Translations under genes and position numbers: made by a program
Source: an uncultured Oscillibacter sp.
Lineage (GTDB): Bacteria > Bacillota > Clostridia > Oscillospirales > Oscillospiraceae
Reading direction: 5' to 3'
Length of the DNA stretch: 7,851 nt
Assembly (NCBI GenBank): GCA_946183175.1
Contig: CAMHBH010000103.1
Coordinates: forward strand, 1-7,851
The notes under the pieces: model-generated
Seen by the model: the letters and a program-made list of their open reading frames with translations, nothing else
Database searches by the model: none
Told to the model about the DNA's origin: nothing
Shown: positions 1 through 6,026 of the stretch, piece after piece
How positions within the stretch are numbered: position 1 is the stretch's first letter
Layout of the letters: every line of letters begins with the position of its first letter

Positions 1-1
1 C

Positions 2-709
2 CCCGACCTGCTCAGTACCCCCGTACTGCCCCTCATCCTTACGCATACCCACATAGACCATTTGCTCGGCCTGCCGCTCTCGCCCCTCGTCATGCGCCCC
101 GGCCTGCGCCTCGACATCTACGCCGCCCCACGACACGGCCTCGACGCCGAATCACAAGTACGGCGCTTCCTCTCGCCGCCCCTCTGGCCCGTCGGCCCCG
201 ACAAATTCCCCGCCGACCTCCGTTTCCACGACCTCCCCCCGGAGCTGTGCCTGTACGCCGACAGACACCCGGACGACAGACCCGGAACCCGTCCCGCCCA
301 AGCCCCCCGCGACGCCGCGACACCCGATTCCGGCGTCATCCGCGTGGCCTCCATCGACGGCGTACACCCCGACGGCGTTTCCTTACTCCGCCTCGAATCC
401 GGCGGCAAAAGCGTCGTTCTCATCACCGACTGTACGCTGACCCCCGCGCTCCGCCCCGCCGCCCTCGACTTCGCCCGCGACTGCTCCTTACTCCTCTGCG
501 ACGGACAGTACAGCGACGACGAGTGGCCCGCACGCGCCGCATTCGGACACAATTCCTGGCGCGACGCCGCACAATTCGCGCGCGACTGCCGCGCCAAACA
601 GGCCCGTATTGTACACCACGACCCGTTCCACTCCGACGCCGCCCTCGACGCCGCCTCGGACGAAATCGGGGTACCGTTCGCACGGGAGGGGGAGACGATT
701 CTGCTATGA
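2..709 (+). CDS. MBL-fold metal-dependent hydrolase, 5'-truncated by the window edge
   Basis: Partial gene: the frame is open from nt 2 and the true start lies upstream, probably a few dozen codons away judging from the usual size of such proteins. The visible 235 residues contain the zinc-binding signature HTHIDH (nt 44-61) of the metallo-beta-lactamase fold. A HP motif follows (His at 365-367), then an Asp in ITDCT (428-430), and the C-terminal block CDGQYSDDEW...FGHNSW...HHDPFHSD (about 497-637). That block matches a family of MBL hydrolases whose members typically end DAQYT-x-x-EY...GHSTW...HHDP-x-HDD, so the metal ligands look intact. The substrate is unknown to me. Some MBL-fold enzymes (class II) hydrolyse cAMP, and the cyclase three genes downstream makes that tempting, but it is inference only. 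The stop codon overlaps the start of the GAF/HD-GYP gene (ATGA), which implies translational coupling. No signal peptide can be judged because the N-terminus is missing. Confidence 0.88.
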   Translation, partial: PDLLSTPVLPLILTHTHIDHLLGLPLSPLVMRPGLRLDIYAAPRHGLDAESQVRRFLSPPLWPVGPDKFPADLRFHDLPPELCLYADRHPDDRPGTRPAQAPRDAATPDSGVIRVASIDGVHPDGVSLLRLESGGKSVVLITDCTLTPALRPAALDFARDCSLLLCDGQYSDDEWPARAAFGHNSWRDAAQFARDCRAKQARIVHHDPFHSDAALDAASDEIGVPFAREGETILL

Positions 710-2157
710 CCGCCGCCGACATGGAACGATTCCTCAAAATGTGCCTCGCGCTGACCTCCGAACACGACCGGGAAGCATTGCTGTCCAGTATCCTCGACAC
801 CGCTATGGACCTCTCCAACTGCGACGCCGGGACGCTCTACCTGCTCGAAGACGACGGTTTGCACTTCTGCCGTATGGTCACGCGCTCTATGGGTATCCGT
901 CAGGGCGGACACGACGCCCCGATTACCCTGCCCCCCGCGCCCCTCGACCCCAAATACGTCTGCTCCTGGGTCGCCCTCCACCAACAGCCCATCAACGTCG
1001 CCGACGTGCGCGCCGACACCCATTTCGACTTTACGGGCTCCCTCCGCTACGACGCCATGACCGGCTACCGTACCCAAAGCATGCTCGTCGTGCCCATGAG
1101 CGACGACAAGGGGCGTCTCATCGGCGTGACACAGCTTATCAACGCCCTGGACGCTCACGGGGAAGTCGTGCCCTTCGACCCCGACATTGAGCTCATGATT
1201 CGCGCCGTCACCTCACAGGCCGCCATCACCGCAACGAATATGCTCTACAATGAGCAGATTAACAGGCTCCTCGATTCCCTCGTCGAGACGCTTTCCACCG
1301 CCATCGACGAGCGCTCCCACTACAACGCCAACCATACGCGAAATATGGTTCACTGCGGGGAAGCGTTCCTCGACTGGCTCGACGCCACCGACCACCCGTG
1401 GAAGTTCGACCCCGACAAGCGCCGCGCCTTCCTCATGAGCGTATGGCTCCACGACGTGGGCAAACTCGCCGTGCCGCTGGAAGTCATGGACAAGAAAACG
1501 CGTCTCGGAGACCTCATGCCCCCCTTACAGGAACGCTTCCGGCTTATCGGCCTCCTCGACAAAATCGCGGCGTTGGAGGGGCGTATCAGCGACGAGGAAC
1601 TGTCGAAACGCAATCAGGAACGCATGGGACGCCTTTCGTTCGTCAACCGCGTCGACGGCGCGCCATTCCTCTCCGACGACGACGTGAAGGAAATCAACGC
1701 CCTTTCGCGCCTGACCTTCGTCGACGAGCACGGCGAGAAACAGCGCTGGATTACAGGCCCCGAGCGGCGCTGTCTGCTTATTCGCAAGGGCACCTTGACG
1801 CCGGAAGAGCGCGCCGTCATGCAAAGTCACGCCGTCGTCACCGGGCGGATTCTCAGCCACGTATCGTTCCCGCGCATGTTCGCGCACGTCCCCGAGTGGG
1901 CCGCCGCGCACCACGAACTCCTCAACGGCAAAGGGTATCCGAACCACCTCACCGCCAAGGATATCCCCCCGGAAGTGCGCCTCCTCACGATTCTGGACGT
2001 ATTCGAGGCCCTCACCGCAAAAGACCGCCCCTATAAGCCCGCCATATCCATCGGCAAAACGTTCGGAATCCTCCACGATATGGCCGAGGACGGCGAAATT
2101 GACGCCGATATCCTCGCGCTCTTCGAGGACAGCGGCGCGTGGGAGACGATTCTGTAA
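706..2157 (+). CDS. GAF domain + HD-GYP cyclic-dinucleotide phosphodiesterase
   Basis: A 483-residue predicted cytoplasmic protein with no signal peptide or membrane segment. Residues about 20-175 form a GAF sensor domain (CDAGTLYLLEDD..., ...MLVVPMSDDKGRLIGVTQLIN). Residues about 185-475 form an HD-GYP hydrolase: His210, the metal pair HD at 249-250 with Lys253 (HDVGK), His375, the HHELLNGKGYP motif at 402-412, and DVFEALTAKDRPYK at 431-444. HD-GYP enzymes cleave c-di-GMP, and some cleave 3'3'-cGAMP; all signature residues are present, so activity is likely. About 95 residues (roughly 263-360) are inserted between HDVGK-LAVP and the RKGTLTPEER segment, which are nearly contiguous in compact HD-GYP domains. 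I chose ATG 706 because it overlaps the previous stop (ATGA) and has the purine run GGGAGGGGG upstream (about 13 nt spacing). An in-frame ATG at 721 is the alternative. The next gene starts after 20 bp. Confidence 0.93.
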   Translation: MTAADMERFLKMCLALTSEHDREALLSSILDTAMDLSNCDAGTLYLLEDDGLHFCRMVTRSMGIRQGGHDAPITLPPAPLDPKYVCSWVALHQQPINVADVRADTHFDFTGSLRYDAMTGYRTQSMLVVPMSDDKGRLIGVTQLINALDAHGEVVPFDPDIELMIRAVTSQAAITATNMLYNEQINRLLDSLVETLSTAIDERSHYNANHTRNMVHCGEAFLDWLDATDHPWKFDPDKRRAFLMSVWLHDVGKLAVPLEVMDKKTRLGDLMPPLQERFRLIGLLDKIAALEGRISDEELSKRNQERMGRLSFVNRVDGAPFLSDDDVKEINALSRLTFVDEHGEKQRWITGPERRCLLIRKGTLTPEERAVMQSHAVVTGRILSHVSFPRMFAHVPEWAAAHHELLNGKGYPNHLTAKDIPPEVRLLTILDVFEALTAKDRPYKPAISIGKTFGILHDMAEDGEIDADILALFEDSGAWETIL

Positions 2158-2162
2158 TATCG

Positions 2163-2170
2163 AAAGGGGA
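2163..2170 (+). promoter_or_regulatory. ribosome binding site for the FecR-domain gene
   Basis: AAAGGGGA sits 7 nt before ATG 2178. It fixes that start rather than an in-frame alternative inside the end of the HD-GYP gene, and it places a signal peptide directly at the N-terminus. Confidence 0.65.
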
Positions 2171-2177
2171 TGTACCA

Positions 2178-4013
2178 ATGAAACAACGCCTTGCGTCCGC
2201 GGCGCTGGTGCTGTTACTCCTGCTCTGCGCGGCGGAATCCGCCCTCGCCGACACCGCCGCCGCCACAACCATGAAATTGGAGGCCGTGACGGGCACTGTC
2301 ACTGTCAAGAACGCCAGCGGCGTCGCGCAGACCGTCCGCGACGGTATGCGCCTCTACAACGGCTACTCCCTCTCGACCGCCGCCGCCAGCGAGGCCTATA
2401 TCAGCCTCGACAGCTCCAAGGCCGTCAAGCTCGGCCCCTCCGGCAAAGTACAGGTCAAACAGGCCGGGAAACAACTGGAAATCTCCGTCAGCGCCGGGGA
2501 ACTCTTTTTCAACGTCACGGCCCCGCTCAAAACCGACGAAAGCCTCAATGTACGTACTTCTACCATGGTAACGGGCGTCCGGGGCTCCTTCGGCTGGGTC
2601 AAGCCCGGCGAAACCGGACTTATGCACGGCTCCGTCATTCTGACGCGTCCGGGCGGCGGCCCCGCCGCGACGCTCTCCAGTGGACAGCTCGCCCGCGCCG
2701 ACGCCAAACCCGCCGCAATCACCGCCGCCGATGTCCCGACGCTCGTCGCCCGCGAAATGCGCGACAATCCCGAATTGCTCGCACAGGTTCAACGCGACGC
2801 GCCGTCCGTCGACGTGTCCAAACTCCTCGACACCCTCGACGCCCGAATCGCGGAGGAACGGGAGGCCGAACAGGCCGCGCAGACGGCATTAGAGGCGCGT
2901 CAGGCCGCCGAGACGCCCGCGAAATCGAATAGCAATACCAATTCCGGGCGCGGTTCGTCGAACCGCAGCCGCAGTTCCGGCGGCGGGACTTCCGCCTACA
3001 CGCCGCCAGTCCCCGTTACACCCGTTACGCCCACGCCCGACACGCCGGAAGTCCCGGACACACCCGACACGCCGCAAGTCCCGGATACCCCCGACACGCC
3101 GCAAGTCCCCGACACCCCCGACACGCCGGATGTCCCCGACACCCCCGACACGCCGGATGTCCCGGATAACCCCGATACGCCGGAAGTCCCCGACACCCCC
3201 GACACGCCGCAAGTCCCCGATACCCCCGACACGCCGGAAGTCCCGGACACCCCCGACACGCCGCAAGTCCCGGACAACCCCGACACGCCGCAAGTCCCCG
3301 ATACCCCCGACACGCCGCAAGTCCCGGACAACCCCGACAACCCAGATATACCCGACGGGCCCGACGTACCCGACGCCTATGCCGTGACATTCCGCATCCC
3401 GGACGGCGACCTTTTGACGATTCTCTATGACCTGTCGCAAGACGGACTTCTGCAAGTCTCCGGTACCCGGGAAATCGAACTCCCGCGCGGTGTCGAACTC
3501 TACTTGTGCCTCTCCCGCCCCGATACCCAAAACAATACCCGGCTTTCCGTCCCGTTCCACCTCCGCGTCGACGGTAAGCACTTCAACGCCGCTTCCCTCC
3601 GCGTCACCCACAATATGACCGTGGAAGTCTCGGAAACCGACGATTCCCCGCCCGATTCCCAATTCTTACGCCGTCTCTCCGTCACCGTCGCCGTCCCCGC
3701 CTCCCTGCGCGATTCCTACGGCGATTCCCTCTCCCTGTCCTTCACCCCCGACGAAAACAACGTCATTCTACTCCCGTCGTTCCTCTCGCGCCTGCCGCGC
3801 TTTGAGGAGTGGGAGACGAAAATTTTACCCCGCCGCGTCGCCGTCTCCATGGAACTCGTAGACGGCGCGTCGGCCTTCCCCGCCGCCCAAAGCCTCGAAA
3901 CCGTCCGCGACTGCTACGACCTCGCCCGTAAGGGCCTCATGGTCACCAAAGATTCCGCGTCCGCCTTCTACGCCTTCCGCTTCGACGGCGACGCCTTCCC
4001 CTTCTGGAATTGA
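2178..4013 (+). CDS. Secreted FecR-domain protein with (PDTPDTPxV) repeat stalk and unrecognised C-terminal domain
   Basis: A 611-residue exported protein. Residues 1-25 are a Sec signal peptide (MKQR, then a Leu-rich core, cleavage probably after SALA). There is no lipobox. Residues about 33-175 are a FecR-type domain (EAVTGTVTVKNASG...VRDGMRLYNGYSL...AYISLD...VKLGPSGKVQV...LEISVSAGELFFNV...VRTSTMVTGVRG). In this setting the FecR name describes a fold: no FecI sigma factor or FecA receptor is present, and there is no inner-membrane anchor. Residues 185-250 are charged and Ala-rich, possibly helical or coiled-coil, followed by a Ser/Asn/Gly linker (250-272). Residues 287-396 are the acidic Pro-Asp-Thr repeat. 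Residues 398-611 look beta-rich (YAVTFRIPDGDLLTILYDL...) and match nothing I recognise. There is no LPXTG motif or SLH repeat. Placed between an HD-GYP gene and a CHASE2 cyclase, it may deliver or modulate an envelope signal; that role is inferred. Confidence 0.9.
   Translation: MKQRLASAALVLLLLLCAAESALADTAAATTMKLEAVTGTVTVKNASGVAQTVRDGMRLYNGYSLSTAAASEAYISLDSSKAVKLGPSGKVQVKQAGKQLEISVSAGELFFNVTAPLKTDESLNVRTSTMVTGVRGSFGWVKPGETGLMHGSVILTRPGGGPAATLSSGQLARADAKPAAITAADVPTLVAREMRDNPELLAQVQRDAPSVDVSKLLDTLDARIAEEREAEQAAQTALEARQAAETPAKSNSNTNSGRGSSNRSRSSGGGTSAYTPPVPVTPVTPTPDTPEVPDTPDTPQVPDTPDTPQVPDTPDTPDVPDTPDTPDVPDNPDTPEVPDTPDTPQVPDTPDTPEVPDTPDTPQVPDNPDTPQVPDTPDTPQVPDNPDNPDIPDGPDVPDAYAVTFRIPDGDLLTILYDLSQDGLLQVSGTREIELPRGVELYLCLSRPDTQNNTRLSVPFHLRVDGKHFNAASLRVTHNMTVEVSETDDSPPDSQFLRRLSVTVAVPASLRDSYGDSLSLSFTPDENNVILLPSFLSRLPRFEEWETKILPRRVAVSMELVDGASAFPAAQSLETVRDCYDLARKGLMVTKDSASAFYAFRFDGDAFPFWN
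3036..3365 (+). repeat. 27-bp in-frame tandem repeat encoding PD[T/N]PD[T/N]P[Q/E/D]V
   Basis: Eleven consecutive 27-bp units span 3054-3350 and encode nonapeptides such as PDTPDTPQV. They are flanked by partial units PDTPEV (3036-3053) and PDGPDV (3351-3365). Codon use is position-specific: the first Thr is ACC or ACA, the second ACG, and the third Pro CCG. Differences between units are mostly single-base changes (ACC to AAC, CAA to GAA, GAA to GAT). This points to recent expansion by slippage or unequal recombination. The product is acidic and has Pro at every third position, compatible with an extended polyproline-II rod acting as a spacer or wall-crossing stalk. Confidence 0.95.
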
Positions 4014-4020
4014 TACGCCT

Positions 4021-5856
4021 ATGAAAATACCCGAACTTTGTAAGCGTCTGGCGTCGGCCTTACTCGTACCCGTCGCCCTGTGCGCCGCCGCCGCCCTCGG
4101 CTGGCTCGATTCCCCCGATTACTTCGTCTCCGACGCCCTCTACCAGTCGCTGTCCGAAACCGCCACCGACGGCCAAATTGTCATACTCGGTATCGACGAC
4201 TACGCCTTGAATACCCTCGGCCCCTGGCCCTGGCCCCGCGACGTGCTCGCCGACGTAATCTCTACCCTCAACGCCGACCCCCAAACCCGCCCCGCCGTCA
4301 TCGGTATCGACGTACTCTTTACCGGCGACGGCAACGACCCCGCCGCCGACGCGTACCTCGTCGACGCCGCCCGCGACGCCGGAAACGTCGTCGTAGCGTC
4401 AAGCGCCACGTTCGGAAGTCAGCTCGTCGTCGGCGACGCCGGATTCTACATGGACGACCGCGCCGTGCTCGGCTGGGAGACACCGTTCCCCGCGCTCGCC
4501 GCCGTCACCAGTACGGGCCACATTAACGCAATGGCCGACCGTGACGGCGTCATCCGGCGCGGTATCCTCTGGCTCGACATCCCCGCCGCCTATACCGACG
4601 ACGCAACCCCGCGCCGTATCGCCTCCTTCGCCCGTACTGTCTACGAACTCTGGGCCGAAACCCCCAACCCGCCCCCCGATACTCCCGACGGCTTTTTCTA
4701 CCTCCCCTTCCCCGCCCACCCCGACGGCAACGGCGTCTGCTTTGAGGAATTTTCCGTCGCCGAACTCCTGGAAGGCTCCCTCTCCCCCGACACCTTCGCC
4801 GGGAAAATCGTCCTCGTCGGCCCCTTCGCCCCCGGCCTCCTCGACAGCTACCCCACTTCCGCCGACCGCTCCGCCAATATGTACGGCGTCGAAATACAGG
4901 CCAATATGATTGAGGCCTTCCGGCGCGGCTTCTTCCCCCGTACCGTCTCCTCCTCCACGCAAATTCTCCTCCTCTTCGCCGCCTGCGCCTTCGTCCAGGC
5001 CTTCTTCTACGACCGCCGCGTCCGCGCCGCCGTCCCCGTCTGGATTCTTACAAGCGGCGGCTGGGTCGCCCTCTGCGCCGTCCTCTACGAACGCGCCGCC
5101 CTGATTTTACATGTACTCTGGACGCCCCTGTTGATTACCGTCCTGTTTATCCTCTCCGTCATTACGAACTACGTACACGCACAGCGCGAACGCCGCCGCG
5201 TCACCGATACCTTCGGGCGCTATGTCGACCCCGCCGTACTCAAGGAACTGCTTGACAAGGGCGGCGCGGCGTCGGAATTGGGCGGCACTCTGCGCGAAAT
5301 CGCCGTGCTGTTCGTCGACATCCGCGGTTTCACCACCATGAGCGAGGCCCTGGACCCCCCGACCGTCGTCGAAATCATCAACCGCTATTTGACGCTCACC
5401 ACGGAGTGTATCATGCGCTGCCACGGCACCCTTGACAAGTTCGTCGGCGACTGTACAATGGCCTTCTGGAACGCCCCGCTTCCCCAAAATGACCCCGTTT
5501 ATTCCGCCTGCCTCGCCGCGATGGACATGGTAGAGGGCTCCAAAGCCCTCGGCGACGAATTACAGGCGCGTTTCGGGCGGAGCGTGTCCTTCGGCGTGGG
5601 CGTACACGTCGGCCCCGCCGTCGTGGGCAATATCGGCGCGCCCAAACGCATGGACTACACCGCTATCGGCGACACCGTCAACACCGCCGCGCGTCTGGAG
5701 GCCAACGCCCCCGGCGGGAAGATTCTCATTTCGCGGGCCGTCGCCGACGCCCTCGGCGACCGCGCTACCGTGACTTCCCTCGGCGCGTCCATCAAGCTCA
5801 AGGGCAAGGCCGACGGCTTTGAAATCCTCACTTTAGACGCCCTCAAAGCGGAGTAA
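4021..5856 (+). CDS. CHASE2-domain membrane adenylate cyclase (class III)
   Basis: A 611-residue membrane receptor-cyclase. An N-terminal membrane segment (about 10-28) leads into an extracytoplasmic CHASE2 sensor (about 30-305): VILGIDDYALNTLGPWPWPR, AVIGIDVLF, and GKIVLVG...MYGVEIQANMIEAF. Three membrane helices follow (about 312-330, 335-357, 360-385), the usual CHASE2 topology, then a cytosolic class III cyclase domain (about 420-605). Metal-binding Asp433 (FVDIRGFT) and Asp477 (DKFVGD), base-selecting Lys473 and Thr547, and transition-state Asn554 and Arg558 (NTAAR) are all present, so it should be active on ATP. Thr rather than Asp at 547 puts it in the class IIIb type, a group that includes bicarbonate-stimulated cyclases. 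ATG 4021 follows the preceding TGA by 7 nt and has only a weak Shine-Dalgarno (GGA), so translation probably depends on coupling to the FecR-domain gene. The last codons and the stop lie in an intergenic repeat unit. Confidence 0.95.
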   Translation: MKIPELCKRLASALLVPVALCAAAALGWLDSPDYFVSDALYQSLSETATDGQIVILGIDDYALNTLGPWPWPRDVLADVISTLNADPQTRPAVIGIDVLFTGDGNDPAADAYLVDAARDAGNVVVASSATFGSQLVVGDAGFYMDDRAVLGWETPFPALAAVTSTGHINAMADRDGVIRRGILWLDIPAAYTDDATPRRIASFARTVYELWAETPNPPPDTPDGFFYLPFPAHPDGNGVCFEEFSVAELLEGSLSPDTFAGKIVLVGPFAPGLLDSYPTSADRSANMYGVEIQANMIEAFRRGFFPRTVSSSTQILLLFAACAFVQAFFYDRRVRAAVPVWILTSGGWVALCAVLYERAALILHVLWTPLLITVLFILSVITNYVHAQRERRRVTDTFGRYVDPAVLKELLDKGGAASELGGTLREIAVLFVDIRGFTTMSEALDPPTVVEIINRYLTLTTECIMRCHGTLDKFVGDCTMAFWNAPLPQNDPVYSACLAAMDMVEGSKALGDELQARFGRSVSFGVGVHVGPAVVGNIGAPKRMDYTAIGDTVNTAARLEANAPGGKILISRAVADALGDRATVTSLGASIKLKGKADGFEILTLDALKAE

Positions 5857-5981
5857 CAACGCTTCTTCTTTCGCACGCATAGTAACAACACCTCTTCGCG
5901 GAGGGGCTATGGCCCCTCAAAGCGGAGTAACGACGCCTCTTCCTTCGCGCGATTACGTAACAACGCCTCTTCCGTCGCGCG
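5840..5981 (+). repeat. Cluster of four imperfect ~25-bp direct repeats at the end of the cyclase gene and in the following gap
   Basis: Four copies with consensus GTAACAACGCCTCTTCC, followed by a TCGCGCG-like end, start at 5853, 5882, 5927 and 5957. Copies 3 and 4 match at 23 of 25 positions; copy 2 is truncated and runs into a GC hairpin. In addition, an 18-bp string at 5840-5857, covering the last sense codons and stop of the cyclase, recurs exactly at 5914-5931 ahead of copy 3. The cyclase TAA stop (5854-5856) is therefore part of copy 1. Spacings are 29, 45 and 30 bp. The rest of the gap (5982-6026) holds a GGCGGC run and the next gene's ribosome binding site. I see no clear promoter in it. 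Confidence 0.85.
5901..5918 (+). other. GC-rich stem-loop within the intergenic repeat cluster
   Basis: GAGGGGC-TATG-GCCCCTC is a perfect 7-bp stem with a 4-nt loop, and it interrupts the second repeat copy. No T-run follows on either strand, so it is not a classical intrinsic terminator. It could protect the 3' end of the operon mRNA or be a structural part of the repeat. Confidence 0.6.
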
Positions 5982-6011
5982 GCGGCGGCAATCCCCCAAA
6001 CCGGAAACAAC

Positions 6012-6017
6012 AGGAGG
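6012..6017 (+). promoter_or_regulatory. strong Shine-Dalgarno for the NHL/SLH gene
   Basis: AGGAGG lies 9 nt before ATG 6027, a consensus match stronger than those of the four upstream genes. It fixes the start, which places a signal peptide at the N-terminus. Confidence 0.85.
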
Positions 6018-6026
6018 AAACCGGGC

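Noticed and set aside
247..705. N-terminal extension of the HD-GYP gene upstream of 706
   Set aside because: The extension is Arg/Pro-rich shadow translation of the MBL gene in another frame. The GAF domain begins normally after ATG 706.
118..1158. Long minus-strand open frame opposite the MBL and HD-GYP genes
   Set aside because: In GC-rich DNA with C-ending codons the antisense frame lacks stops. The plus-strand proteins carry full catalytic motifs and the antisense one shows none.
2889..3662. Minus-strand frames with regular Gly-Val or Ser-Gly repeats opposite the FecR-domain gene
   Set aside because: The 27-bp repeat is a multiple of three, so every frame through it stays open and looks repetitive. 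The plus frame has a signal peptide, a FecR domain and a ribosome binding site; these have none.
5901..5918. Intrinsic terminator for the cyclase operon
   Set aside because: The stem is good, but A-rich sequence follows and no T-run exists, so I list it only as a stem-loop.
5840..5981. CRISPR array
   Set aside because: The repeats are degenerate, the intervals between them are very short and related to each other, and no cas gene is present.
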